Assembly: GCF_030253575.1 (NCBI RefSeq) | Contig: NC_080559.1 | Coordinates: 3,494,501 to 3,558,500, forward strand | DNA from: Rhododendron vialii | Lineage: Eukaryota; Streptophyta; Magnoliopsida; Ericales; Ericaceae | Direction of reading: 5' to 3' | Length of the DNA stretch: 64,000 nt | Shown here: positions 27,401 to 39,116 of the stretch, in pieces | Layout of the letters: each line of letters starts with the position of its first letter | Numbering within the stretch: position 1 is the stretch's first letter | Notes under the pieces: model-generated | Told to the model about the DNA's origin: nothing | The model's database searches: none | Seen by the model: only the letters and a program-made list of their open reading frames with translations | Program-made: the position numbers and the translations under genes

Positions 27401-28727
27401 TGCTAACTCTTCCTAGTACTATGCAAACTCCACTCGCATAACCTTTTCTGGTTCGGGGAAATCTAAGTTGGTACATATGTCGCAGTTGAATATTCCATAT
27501 TCGTGCAGGAACTAAATCCTTTAGATATTATCTAGTCCTACAAATTTCAGAGAATCTGCTTGTCGGCCCAAACTTCTAGTCTTGTTGTTGACTATGTCAA
27601 ATAGACTTCTCTAAATGTATAAAATACCAGACCCAGACACTTGGGTAAGGATTTGAGAAATGTGTGACAAGAGTGGTCCCATCGAACATATTTAGTAATA
27701 GTTTGCCTTTAACTATGCTCTATGCATAAAACTTCATGCATAACCGTTTTACCCTGTATACTATGTTACATGGACTCGGGTGCGGGTGTAGGGTGCGGGT
27801 GCAAGTCCAAGCGTCGGACCTTCCTAAACTTAAATTTTAGGATATGTGGATATGTGTCCCCAACTTGGGTACGGGTACGGGGACACGTCCTGAACTCTTG
27901 TTTGTATTATATATTGCATAATTTTCTCACGTAAACTATATTTACAAATGTATTTAAACAAGAAAGGGTTAAGAAAATTACTCTCTCCGTCCCAAATTGG
28001 ATGACAATTTTTGAAATTTGTGCCATTTTTCATTACTTATATCTTTCAATTTATAATGTTTTTCACAAGTTTGAAAACTTTGTATAATAGAACTAATCGA
28101 GAACTATTAAACAAGATCCATATTGCATATTTTTTTAAATTCATATTGAAAGATATAAAGAATTGAAATTGATACAAATATCAAAAATTGTCATTCAACT
28201 TGCACGGAGGGAGTATGTTTTTGCTATTTCCCTATTTCCTGTCTATGTAAAATACTCGAAATATCGCTTTTCTAACTAATTTGATATTTCTTTTCTGTAA
28301 TCATCTTAATAATTAGAGGATCCAAGTGTCCAAAAGGATACGGGTGTCGGACACATCGACACGGGTACTTGAGCCAAAATGAAGGATCCATGTAACATAG
28401 CCTGTATAGTGGAAGCATAGTGTGTATTTTTGGCATGGCGATTAGTCCTTAGACATAGGAATAAAACACTATCATCCGATACCAATAATGAGTTGTGGTA
28501 TTAGATTAACAGCATATATGGAAAATCCTCTGCAGGTCTAGCTACTAGGGAGGGTGATATGGTCAAAACTGTCAAATTGCTAAGCTTACTCGCCTTTGGA
28601 TGAAACTGCTGCTTTTTATTTGCGTTTTTTTATGCTGTCAATGTATTAGTTGTTATGGTTTCTAATTTTCTTCCGTTGTAGGCCACCGCATCCTCGCCGT
28701 TCCAGGAGTCCACGGAGGAGACACTGA
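24252..28727 (+). CDS. Y14: Y14/RBM8A-like RNA-binding protein (exon junction complex)
   Basis: Four exons give 146 aa: 24252-24366, 26046-26182, 27044-27186 and 28682-28727; all junctions keep frame. One RRM spans about residues 39-120: RNP2 IILVTG follows GAPQRSIDGW, matching the GPxRSxEGW linker of Y14; RNP1 is GFAKGYAL. The motifs [10 protein letters not shown] and [17 protein letters not shown] are near-identical to plant Y14, and the C-terminus is an RS-type tail ([10 protein letters not shown]). Y14 pairs with Mago through its RRM and sits in the exon junction complex upstream of splice sites. The protein is short: plant Y14 has about 200 aa with a long acidic N-terminus and a GRGFRE region, while here only 38 residues ([17 protein letters not shown]...) precede the RRM. 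Exon 1 is the least certain part. Intron 2 uses GC-AG; introns 1 and 3 carry transposons. Expression and function are not shown by sequence. Confidence 0.85.
24380..24408. repeat. CT microsatellite at the start of Y14 intron 1
   Basis: TCTCTATCTCTCTCTC-type run 14 bp downstream of the exon 1 donor GTCAGT at 24367. Confidence 0.9.
24814..24905 (+). mobile_element. truncated SINE in Y14 intron 1
   Basis: Starts AACCAAGGGGTTGGCCTAGT, like the 5' end of the SINE at 17349-17565, and ends shortly after a box-B-like TAAGGTCTCAGG. Flanked by an 18 bp duplication with one mismatch (AACAATACTAAATTCAAC at 24796-24813; AACAATACGAAATTCAAC at 24906-24923). The 3' half and A tail are missing although the duplication is well preserved. 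Confidence 0.8.
26183..27043 (+). other. GC-AG intron (Y14 intron 2)
   Basis: Exon 2 ends GCCAAG and the intron begins GCAAGC; no GT near this point keeps the reading frame. The acceptor is CAATGATGGCAG before GGCTATGCA. Apart from the C, the donor fits the extended consensus, as known plant GC donors do. Confidence 0.8.
27761..28400. mobile_element. hAT-type element in Y14 intron 3
   Basis: Ends CTATGTTACATGGACTC and GATCCATGTAACATAG are inverted repeats, flanked by perfect 8 bp duplications CCTGTATA (27753-27760 and 28401-28408). 640 bp including a nested Stowaway MITE; non-coding. Sub-terminal GGGTGCGGGTGC / GGATACGGGTGTCGGACAC repeats are typical of hAT ends. Confidence 0.9.
27981..28213. 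mobile_element. Stowaway-type MITE nested in the hAT element
   Basis: CTCTCTCCGTCCCAAATTGG at the left and CACGGAGGGAG at the right, flanked by TA (27979-27980 and 28214-28215). These ends and a TA duplication define Stowaway (Tc1/mariner) MITEs. The arms pair over about 50 bp (GATGACAATTTTTGA / TCAAAAATTGTCAT). Confidence 0.88.
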
Positions 28728-29589
28728 TCCAGAAGTAAAGTTTTCTCTATTGGATTCGACACCTATAGTAACTGTTCTAGGTGATGTTTGTTTTCCAAAG
28801 TAAATGTTGGGTGATGTTAATGTACTTTAGTTGGCTGCTAGTAGTAGCCTTGATCTCGTTTCGAGTTTGGCAAAACAAGGATGTTCTAAAACCAGGCTGC
28901 TAGTATTGCTTTAGATTTACGATGGTTCAAGTGGGGAATAGAAGCCATCCAAGAAAACCTGACCTGACCTGATGTAGTGATGTGTTTTTTTTCAACCAAG
29001 CTATGGCCACCCACGGCTTGCTCACCGATTGTTCACCGACGGCCACGCAGGGCCCACTTTGGGTCCCGCACGGAAAATCCGATCTGTTCAATATTTTTTT
29101 TTTTTAAAATGAGGGGGCCTACGAAAAATCAAGTCAATCCGACATGTGTAGATGTTCGATCAAATCTTTTCATTCAAATTTCAGGATCGAGCACCTACAC
29201 ATATCGGATAGAGCTGATTCTTCGAGGGGCTGCTCGGTTTCTTTCTTAAAATCATTCAACGGCTTGGATTTCCCTCTCGGAACCTCGAGTGAGTCCTGCA
29301 TGGCCGAGCCGTCTGTGGCTGTAGCAGGTCTGCTTTCCTATAGGAAACCTAAACATATTGCATTAGCATTAGTAAACAATATTCCTACAGTACAATCATA
29401 GCTTTCTCCAATTCATTTTCACACTTAAAAATGAGTATATAACAAAATCGAAACTTTCCTAGAAGTATCCAAATGCACCTACCCTAGAATATTTTAATTG
29501 AAGAACAGCGACCTTAGACCCATCGCAATAAAATGAATCAAACCTCACAATTAACCAATTTTCAACGCCTGGGATTCCCCCAGCATAAC
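28728..29589. other. 3' flank of Y14 and a palindromic DNA element
   Basis: 28990-29330 is an inverted-repeat element: TCCGACATGTGTAGATGTTCGATC pairs with GATCGAGCACCTACACATATCGGA around 29160-29210. The hairpin core matches the element at 47145-47560 (ACACACATCGGATGCCGTT). A TATATAA box at 29434-29440 lies 150 bp upstream of the UGT pseudogene start. Confidence 0.5.
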
Positions 29590-31773
29590 ATGGAAACCAT
29601 CGACCAGCTCAACCCGGTAACCGGCCGCCACGTGGTAGCCATGCCTTTCCCCGGCCGCGGCCATGTCAACCCCATGCTTAACCTCTGCGCCCTCCTCATC
29701 CCCTCTCCCAGAGTCTCCACCATCACCTTAATCCTCACTGAAGAGTGGCTCGGCTTGATCAGCCACCAGCTCCCGCCAGCCGGCTTGCCGCCCAAACTCC
29801 GGCTCCGCTCCATCCCCAACGTCTTGCCCTCCGAGCTGACTTGTGGAGCTGACTTGAGCGGCTTCTACAAAGCCGTCGATACGAAAATGGAAGCCCCACT
29901 TGAAGAGGTGCTCATGAGCCTTGACCGTCAGCGGCTTGAGCCGCCGGTTTCGTGTGTCGTGGCCGATGTTTTCCTGCCGTGGGTGGTGGGGGTGGGGAGG
30001 CGGCGGAATATTCCGGTGGTGGCGTTTTGGACCCAGGCGCCGTCGGTGTTCTCCGTGTTTCACAATTTTGACCTCATTGTTGCTCGCGGACATTCCCCGG
30101 AAGACGCCTTACCGGGTACGTGCAAACTCGTCATAATGAAGAGCAAAAGCTCTTGAAAGAAAAATAAGAACCACAGTACTACTCCCCATAATTTCTTGAT
30201 TTTTACTTTGTGATTCTTGATTCGTTGCAAGGTAATTCAAAAAAATTATTTATACTAGAACTTTATTTTTTTGTAAAAAAATCGCATTACATTTTGGCAC
30301 AAAGGAATTAGGACCTGTTTAACTTAACTTTTAGCACTTTTTGTTCTTATTCAAATTTTTTTTTAATGTTTGTTAGTTTTGCTCCAAGCTTTTGTGACTT
30401 ATTGATTCGAGACGTATTGGAAAATTAATAACCACTTTCTAGCGGAAAAAAAGAGTCAAATAAGTTGGTTTTTTTTTTTTTTTTTGTGCTAAAAAATGGT
30501 TATTTTTCAAAATATTTGGGTAAAAGTAAATTTTTTTTTACTTTCCGATTTCTCTCGTCGAGACAAATCAATAAGTCATAAAAGTTTGACGCAAAGCTAA
30601 TAAACGCGGAAAAAAGTCAAATAAGGACAAGACCAACTTATTTGTCTAAACGTTATGTGAAATGGCCCCTTAATAACAATAAGTCTACCCCACCGCAGCG
30701 CTCAATTTCACTGTCCATCTCGGTAATCAATGATCCAGATTTTAAAAACTCCTTCCTGAAAGAGTTTTTTTAAATCTGGACCGTCCAAGAGTGACGGTGC
30801 GATTGAGAGCGGTGGAGGAGTGGTGAATGAGAGCAATGGGAGTATGACTTTTAATAAAGAGTTAAAAAGCTGATTTGTGATCTATATGAAGCAGGAAAAG
30901 AGGAAGAAATTATTGACTACGTGCCCGGGGTCTCACCAATGCGCTTGACGGACCTGCCAATCACTAAATTCGACAGCACCTCAAAAAATCCTCAAACCAA
31001 CTCTTGAAGCCTTCTCTCTCCTAACCACAGCCCAGTCCATTATCTTCACTTCATTCTATGAACTCCAACCCAGTGCAATAAACGCCCTAAGGTCCAATCT
31101 CCCAATACCCATCTACACCATTGGGCCTTCAATCCCTTTCTTATCACTAAAAACCTCTATCAATGAGGAGGGCTACATGAATTGGCTCAACTCTCAATGT
31201 GAGGCTTCTGTTTTGTATGTGTCACTGGGAAGCTTCTTGTCAACATCAGAGGACCAAATGAAGGAGCTTTCTCTGGGCCTACGAGCCAGTGGAACCCGAT
31301 ACTTGTGGATCGTTCGAGCTGATCAGGAGTCGAGCTTTAGAGTAGGGTGTTGTGAGGAGAACGGTTTCATGGTGCCTTGGTGCGACCAGTTGAGAGTTCT
31401 TTGTCATCGTTCAATCGGTGGATTCTTGACTCATTGCGGGTGGAATTCGACCATGGAAAGTATTTTCGCTGGTGTTCCGATGCTCACTTTCGCGTTGTGT
31501 TTGGATCAGATGCATAACAGCAAGATAATAGTTGAGGACTTGGGAGTTGGAATGACGTTGAAGGGAGTGGTTGGTTTGGAAAATGTTATTGGGAGAGAGG
31601 AAATTGCAGAGACAGTGAAGCGGTTTATGGACTTAGATGGGAAGGAAAGCAAGGAAATGAGAAGAAGAGCTAAAGAACTTCAAGAAATTTGTCACAGGGC
31701 TATTGACACCAGTGGATCAACTGAAGCTAATGTCACTGATTTTGTTGAAAGCTTATGTTGTGTAACAAGTTAA
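29590..31773 (+). pseudogene. UGT87A-like UDP-glycosyltransferase, frameshifted
   Basis: Exon 1 (29590-30115) encodes METIDQLNPVTGRHVVAMPF and the catalytic His in PGRGH. The intron is 30116-30894 (GTACGT...GCAG). Exon 2 (from 30895) starts GKEEEIIDYVPGVSPMRLTD, then loses 11 bp relative to the intact neighbour near 30985-31000, giving a TGA at 31005-31007. Beyond it the original frame resumes to the normal C-terminus, with a nearly complete PSPG donor box (WCDQLRVLCHRS...THCGWNSTMES...DQ). In the PSPG, LALPLRSDQ of the neighbour is LTFALCLDQ here. The gene is a tandem duplicate of the one at 33141-36524, same strand, same intron position and phase. An in-frame upstream ATG at 29533 also exists. 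A product starting inside exon 2 would lack the acceptor domain, so this is called dead. Confidence 0.88.
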
Positions 31774-33140
31774 TCCAAAACCCTAAACTTTTTTGGAAGA
31801 GTGAGTTCGTAGGGCCTCCTCGAGTTTCACATAGATGGTCCGAGCCGTTCATTTCATAGAAAATAATTTTTCAAATTGCCATGTAATAATTCAGCTCAAT
31901 AAATATCACCCAAGTGCTAAGAATTGTAAACTTCAAATTATATGAATCAAACATTAAAAGTATCGATTAAGTTCATATAGATACTAGATTGAACTAATTT
32001 TTACGGGGCATCCCGAAAGCAGAATAGCATATGTTTACCTTTGAATCTGGAATTGTTTATGTTGGGTGGGGTCCACCCCATTTGTTTGTAAGCCTGATGT
32101 CCCATGAGGACTTCTAGAAGCTGTAAGTTTGAGCTGCAGTTGAGTGCTTTGAATAGGGCATAGGTTGGAGTGCCTTGTCACAAAGACGTTAGGAAGCTCC
32201 CTATGTTCCATATGTTTTGAGATTTGATATACATGAAAGTAAAATGGATTGTCTAGATTCACACTAATACGGATTTCGGTCATTCATTTTACTTTCACGG
32301 GCACTTTCATGTATCTGTTTTATATATCATACTCCCTCCGTCCCTTTTTAAGTGTCCTACTTCGTAACTCTAACTTATTAAAAAGACATCATCATTACAC
32401 CTTTCACATCAACTTTTTCCTTCACTTTTCCTACTTACCCATCATCATTACACTTTTACTCACTAACTTTTCAAAATAAAATCTACTTTTAGGGACAAAA
32501 TAGACAATACACCAACTTTTACCCCCCTAACTTTACAAAATGGACACTTATTAAAGGACAGCCCAAAATGGAATACTGGACACAAAAAAAGGGACGGAGG
32601 GAGTATTGTTTTTGTATATTTTTGGACTCCTTTAAATGAGAGGAGGGAAAAATAGAGAGTTGAGAGGTGTAGAAGGGAGGAAGAAAGGCACCTCCTCCGG
32701 GAGGGAGTTGGGTGAGCCGGGGCTCCATTGAGGGTGAGAGCCAGAGAGGTGAGTTGATTAGAGTGAGCCGATTGAGTGTCCCCTCCTCCTCCTTTATATT
32801 TGTATCTACCCTAGATCTTTCTCTCACTCGTTTCCAAACAATTTAATTACTTGCTTTCTTTTAGTTTCTCAAAACAATCAAACCAATCAACTCTCCTTTT
32901 TGTTTTGAATTAATTTAAAAATTGATCGAATTTATAATAACTTAGCTATATTGTCCCCGTAGATCACGAGTAATTATTTAGCGCTCCGAGAATACCACTC
33001 GTCGTTACCTACGTGATAAATGAACCACGTCGAGTATGTGCTGTAGATCACCACTGGCCAACCATACTGAATATATACTGGACCAAAATAAGTCAACTTT
33101 CACCTCCGATTTTCATCGCCTGAGATTCCTCCTACACAAC
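31774..33140. other. spacer between the UGT87A copies
   Basis: Contains a Stowaway MITE (32332-32603), otherwise AT-rich. No gene. The 100 bp before 33141 include an in-frame upstream ATG (33036) and a TATATA stretch near 33071. Confidence 0.5.
32332..32603. mobile_element. Stowaway-type MITE
   Basis: CTCCCTCCGTCCCTTTTTAA at the left and GGGACGGAGGGAG at the right, flanked by TA (32330-32331 and 32604-32605). 272 bp; sub-terminal arms AAGTGTCCTACTT and AATACTGGACAC pair in part. It lies about 540 bp upstream of the intact UGT87A-like start. Confidence 0.9.
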
Positions 33141-36100
33141 ATGGAAACCATCGGCCAGCCCAACCCAATCACCGGCCGCCACGTTGTGGCCATGCCTTTC
33201 CCCGGCCGCGGCCACATCAACCCCATGATCAATCTCTGCACCCTCCTCATCCCCTCTCCCAGAATCTCAACCATCACCTTAATCCTCACCGAAGAGTGGC
33301 TCGGCTTGGTCAGCCACCACCTCCCACCGGCCGCCGCCTCACCCAAGCTTCGCCTCCGCTCCATTCCCAACGTCCTGCCCTCCGAGCGGACTCGCGGAGC
33401 CGACTTCTCGGGATTCTCGTTCTACAGAGCCGTTGACATCGAAATGGAAGCCCCGTTTGAAGAGTTGCTGCTGACTGATGATCTACGGCCGGTTTCGTGC
33501 ATCGTATACGATGTTTTTTTGCGGTGGGTGCCTGGGGTGGGAAGCCGGCGGAATATCCCGGTGGTGGGGTTCTGGACCCAGGCGCCCTCGATGTTTTCTG
33601 TGTATTACCAGTTTGACCTTATTGCTGATCGTGGACATGCCCCGATTAAAGACAACTCACGAGGTGCGTAACAAAACTGAATTTTCTTTTGTCACTTTGC
33701 AAAGAGCAATGCTATAAACAGACATTCAGAACACAGCTTCGGACACAATCGCATCTGTGTCCGGAACTGTTAAGAGTGTCCTATGACAATGCAACGGTCC
33801 GGATGTTATAGCTAAAGACATTTTAAAGTGTGTTCTAGACTTTTTGCTTTTACAAAATGATAATTAAAGTGCCCTATGACAATATAAAATGTAGGATAAT
33901 GGGTCATCGTCGTAATCTAAATTAACTGTGTAGTTTGTGAAGCTAAGTTTATTGAGTAAAGCCATTTAAGAAAGAAAATTAAGTTAATGAGATGTGATTA
34001 CCCACCTTATTGTACACTAAATTTATTTTTTGAAAAAAGATGGTCACTAGTTACGGTTTTAAATATGGATTGAAAACCAATTTATCTGATCATATGCCAT
34101 TATATCAAATTATCAATGCCTATTATGAGTAACTGTACTGTTCAATGAATTTTATAATCTGAAAAGATCGAATCACGATGACAGATCTCCATGAAGTCCG
34201 CCTATACATGTGCATTACACTTTGGTAGTGAAAAATCGCACAAATGAAAATCATTGCGGATCTATTGTTATAATATTTGGAACAAAACAAAAATCATGAT
34301 TAAAAAAATAATCGATATGATTTACCCACATGCAATATTCATGGAGCGACATAGATCTATCTTAATCTTTGAAGCACCACCACCACCACCATTTCCGAGA
34401 TCAATGAAAAATTGATGATGGCGGTGTCGTTCCGGATTCTTCTCCAAGATCAATGAATACGATGACTCATGACGCTATTAATTTAGAACGTCGCCGTCGA
34501 CTTTTTTTTTTAAATAATCCGGATGCGCCGCCGTCTACTTGAAACCCAGATCTGGAGTGGTTTGAACTGGTGGGTCGCTGCGGGTGCGGAGTGGGCTGAA
34601 CGGGGTGGGCCGTGGTCGGACGGGAGTGGGTCGCCGAAACACAAATCCATGGCTTCGATTTGAAACTTGCGTGCACGCGTGGTGGTGGTGATGGGGTCAA
34701 GAGAAGTTGTTTTGTTCGGTGCATTATTGCTTTGATTCATGTTGGAATGTATGGGGATTGAGGAGAAATTTTTCAGCGCCAAGCGGGCACCGGCCACGTG
34801 GTGTCGAGCACGCATCTTGATTGTCCAAACGTGTTTTGGATGGTCCAAATGTGTTTGGGTTTGAAGGGGTGTTTTGGTAATTTTACACTCAAGATTTATC
34901 CAAACAGATCTGGACCGTCCAAAACACGTTTGGACGGTCGAGATGGTGCTCGGCACCACGTGGCCGGTACCCACCCGGCACTGAAAAACTTCCCGGGATT
35001 GAGAGAAAAAAGAGCAGAGAGGAAGAGGGAGTAATGGGGGACCCCTTACCAGATTACGTGTACGTGTTCGAGAGAGGTGAGACTTCTCCGGCTATGTATT
35101 CTCCGAGATTTGAGAGAGAATGTGTTTGGATAGACATTAAATTTGTAGGGAGAGAGAGAGTTAATTAATGAAGAAATTAAATAAAGGCAAAATTGGTCAT
35201 TCAACTAATTTAAGGATGAAAACATAAGTATTTAAATTCATTAGGATGGACGCTTAAAGTAAGTTTTTCATATAGGATTCCTATTTAATTTCTACTTTTA
35301 AGTATTTCATTCACAAAATAAGCAAAAAAGGTGATGGGAAAATATGACCATGACCATTGAATATTAAGGTCACCTTAATACTACATTACTACTCCCCCGT
35401 ACCGATTTGCTCTCTTACTAAAAATCGTGCTATAGTCGGATAAAGAAAATAAAGTACTTCCATACACAATTTTCTTAGATTTTTGCACAAATAAATTATT
35501 TCATGGTTCTTTATTTGATGCAAGGAAATCCAAAAAATTATGACAAAAAAAATGTTTGATTGTTTATCTGGAAATTGCATGTTGACAAAAAATGTTTGAT
35601 TGTTTAACTCAAGAGTGACACTGATCTGAAAATTTATCTGAAGCAGGAAAAGAGCAGGAGATCATAGACTACCTTCCCGGGGTCCCACCCATGCGCTTGA
35701 CGGACCTACCAAGCACCATACTCCACCCCACTCAAACCCTCAACGTAATTCTTGAAGCCTTCTCTCTCCTAACCAAAGCCCAATCCATCATCTTCACTTC
35801 ATACTATGAGCTCCAGCCCAATGTAATAAGTGCCCTAAGGCCCAATCTCCCAATGCCCATCTACACCATTGGGCCTTCCATCCCTTTCTTATCACTAAAA
35901 ACCTCTAATATCAATGAGGCGGGCTACACGAAGTGGCTCGACTCCCAGCCTGAAGCTTCTGTCTTGTATGTATCCTTGGGAAGCTTCTTGTCACCATCAA
36001 CAGACCAGATGAAGGAGCTTTCCTCGGGCTTACGAGCCAGCGGGGCTCGATACCTGTGGATCGTTCGAGCAAATCAGGAGTCGAGCTTTAGAGCAGCATG

Positions 36101-36524
36101 TTGCGAGGAGAAGGGTTTTACGGCGCCTTGGTGCGACCAGTTGAGGGTTCTCTGCCATCGTTCGGTTGGCGGGTTCTTGACTCACTGCGGGTGGAATTCG
36201 ACCATGGAGAGCGTTTTTGCGGGCGTTCCGATGCTTGCCTTGCCGTTGCGTTCGGATCAGGTTCACAACAGCAAGATAATAGCGGAGGACTTGGGAGTTG
36301 GGGTGAGATTGAAGAGGGTGGTTGGTTTGGAAAATGTTATTGGGAGAGAGGAAATTGCAGAGACTGTGAAGAGGTTTATGGATTTGAACGAAGAAGAGAG
36401 TAAGGAAATGAGAAGAAGAGCTAAAGAACTCCAAGAAACTTGTCACAGGGCTGTTGAAGCTGGTGGATCAACTGATGCTAATGTCAATGATTTTCTTGAA
36501 AGCCTAGGCAATATTACAAGTTAG
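33141..36524 (+). CDS. UGT87A: UDP-glycosyltransferase, UGT87A-like, intact
   Basis: Two exons (33141-33663 and 35647-36524) join in phase 1 across a GTGCGT...GCAG intron to give 466 aa. The N-terminal acceptor domain starts RHVVAMPFPGRGHINPM with catalytic His25; TEEWLGLVS and NIPVVGFWT follow. The PSPG donor box is residues 336-379 (WCDQLRVLCHRSVGG, HCGWNS, final DQ). VLYVSLGSFLS and the C-terminal IGREEIAETVKRFM-RRRAKEL match UGT87A of Arabidopsis almost block for block, and length fits (about 455 aa). The family transfers glucose from UDP-glucose to small acceptors in the cytosol; Arabidopsis UGT87A2 is linked to flowering time and stress. The acceptor cannot be told from sequence. The PSPG has LRSDQ where UGT87A usually has FWDQ; a Ser there is also seen in other active UGTs. 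Intron 1 carries a family A MITE. The start chosen is the METI shared with the neighbour; an in-frame ATG at 33036 would add 35 residues. Confidence 0.92.
34763..34994. mobile_element. Mutator-like MITE, family A copy 2, in UGT87A intron
   Basis: Left end GAGAAATTTTTCAGCGCCA; right end CGGCACTGAAAAACTTCCC; perfect 9 bp duplication GGGATTGAG at 34754-34762 and 34995-35003. The interior has inverted copies of CCGTCCAAAACACGTTTGGA. Its 232 bp account for part of the intron's extra length over the sister gene. Confidence 0.9.
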
Positions 36525-37480
36525 TACTGGCCGGTACGACTTTTTAGATTTCGTTTTGTCAGGGTGCAAATGGAGGAAATCGCTGCCGGGCGTGCTTCAA
36601 GAGCGGCTTGCGGTAGTACTTGTGGAGAATTTAGTAATCAATTCTTGCCTTGGATGATATTCGACTCGTTGACCTCTTAGTAGAGAATTTAGTAATCAAT
36701 TCTTGCCTTGGATGATATTCAACTCGTTGACCTCTTAGTAGAGAATGTAAAAGGATGACCAACTACGCTAGTCCTGATTAAACGCCACTTAATCATCACC
36801 AAAAACAAGTTTACTACAAAGATAAAAAAAATGTTTATTTGGCCGCCTCTGGGTATGATTTCATTCGCCTACTTCTCAGGTTGGGGCATCGACTTCACCA
36901 TTCTCTCTGATTGGTAAAAGTAAGAAAAGTTTCTTTCTTAATTAAATTGAACTGATCACTGACTTCAATCAATTGGAGACAACAGAGGAGCGAAGCGCCT
37001 ATATTAGTTTTTTTAACAAAAATGGAGTAGTTTGTCACAATATACTCTCTCAATCTCGCAAAGTTAGTCCATTTATAATTGCCTAGGTGTTTGAGTGTGT
37101 GGAATTACCCTTATGTCTCTTATTAAAAGAAAAGAAAAGAAGTCCATTACATTAACAGGTAATTTTTAGACTAATGTGCTGAACAAAATACCAGACAAGG
37201 GATGCTGCCGAAGAGCGGTGTTGAGCAGCTGATCCGACTGTTCATCTCGACACGGATGACTCGGGTTGAATTTGAGCGCATATATACAAATCTAAACCGT
37301 TCATTGCTCAGTTAAGATCTGAGCCAACGGTTGCCGAGATAAATAACCGAATCGGCCGCTCTGCAGAAATGCTCGGCAACATCCCCCATTCCCGAAATAC
37401 CAAACCAAAAATTTAAGAAAAATGGGGCCGGAGAAAGAGAGACGTGAAAGTGGGATCTGAGGATGTTGCAGGACGCTCCT
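36525..37480. other. intergenic, tandem repeat
   Basis: A 59-60 bp unit (GAGAATTTAGTAATCAATTC...GACCTCTTAGTA) is repeated twice at about 36624-36745, just after the UGT stop. 37190-37400 is inverted-repeat-like transposon DNA with GATCTGAGCCAACGG phrases. No gene. Confidence 0.45.
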
Positions 37481-37635
37481 TGCAGAGCACACAGTAAACA
37501 GATTCGAACCGTCCATCTCGACAATTAATGGTTCAGATATGTTTGTTAATTTTGATCGATCAAAATTAACAAATATATTTGAACTATTGATTGTCGAAAT
37601 GAATTGTCTGAATCTGCCCCGTAGCATACACTGCA
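37481..37635. repeat. loop-less 155 bp hairpin (MITE-like)
   Basis: 37481-37557 and 37558-37635 are inverted copies meeting at GATCGATC. The outer ends are TGCAGAGCACACAGTAAACA and the matching TACACTGCA. Transcribed, it would fold into a single stem. No target duplication is clear. Confidence 0.75.
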
Positions 37636-39068
37636 GAGAGATGCCCAATTCCGTGAAAGGGTGGTTTTGGTGTCATCATGTCGGTGTCCGCGAGGAACCA
37701 AAAAGTTTCGGAAATTCCACAGTGGCCCATGTAATGTTTGTGGCCAACAATTATTGACAGAATCATTGTCGGCCAGAAGGGGCCGTCGCCATGACTTCAA
37801 ACTCCTTTCGTTGTTTAGTTTATCGAGTTCCCTGCACGTGTTTTAAAAAACTACTACCAGGTAGCCAATAAAAAGAACACACCGTCCTCTAAGGCTCTAT
37901 CCTCTTGTCCGATAATTGTTGGGCTGTCATTTCTATCGGAAAAGGGTGAACACCAGTTCAGAGTCTCTCAATTTTTAAGCTTCGATCGGCCGCCACAAAA
38001 GTGATTATCAGTCCATTAAACACGTGGGGGTTGCATTATACATTTTTATTAAAAATATTTTGAAAAAATGACGGTTCATGACGTGTTTGGATAATTAATG
38101 GATAATTAATACCTACCAAGGATATTTTCAGCATTAACAAATATTTTTAACTTGTCCTAAGCGGATATTAATTATCTAAATACGTTATTGACCGTCATTT
38201 TCCCAAATATTTCTCTCTGCTAAGTGTAAAATCCCCATATCTCTCTGCCGCAAAAAGTGATTATCAGCCCCTTTGCCCTCATCACCCAAACAAGAATTAA
38301 TCATACTTAAAAGAGAGGTGATTTAAAGAGATAAACTACTTTCTCACCAAAAACAAAAAAGGAAACTTAAAAAAAAACCACAACTTATCCTTCCTTTGTG
38401 AAGGGGAGTGCAGGTACAAATAAAATATACCCGAAAAGACAAATTAACTGTACAAATACACTTCAAAGTGAATCTGTATCATTGATTTGTCCTTTCGGGA
38501 TCATTTCCGAATACGTTTTCTTTGCACTTAGAATTTCCCTTTTATAAAAGTCTGCCTCATTTTTCCAAAAGGGGTAGTGTTTATCACCTGCCCTTTAAAC
38601 CTTTGAAGTGGTGGACTGAGACGCTGGCTTAGTTGAGGACGGAACTTGAAATAAATTATCAAGGGGCTGGCTTTCTGTTCTCCATCCGTAGGTGGAAAGT
38701 TGATTTAACGCAGTAGGCATGCGGTAGGCTGTAGGAGTATTTAAGCTAAAGAGTTTTTGTTCTTTTGTTCTTTTCTCTTTCGTTCCCTTCCTTATCTTCC
38801 AGGTACTGATGACTGTAAAAGTTGCTTGCCAATGGCAACGGTCACCGTGCAACTAGGGATAGGAAGTTGTCCTTTTTTGCCGGTGCTTGACACGTGGGTG
38901 GGCAATCAATACGTAGACAACACGCAGGGGTTGTTTGTTAAAGGTTTTAATGGAGATTTTTAGAGTGAGGAGTGGAGAAATAGATAGACATGCAGATGGG
39001 TCTCACAGCCCCAAGATCTTCTTTGATCCAAATACAGATGTAGATATCCTCCTATCGTCACTTTATAG

Positions 39069-39116
<48 letters not shown>

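Noticed and set aside
31177-31773. 198-codon C-terminal UGT frame as a separate gene
   Set aside because: Starts in the middle of exon 2, lacks the acceptor domain and catalytic His; it is the 3' part of the frameshifted UGT87A copy.
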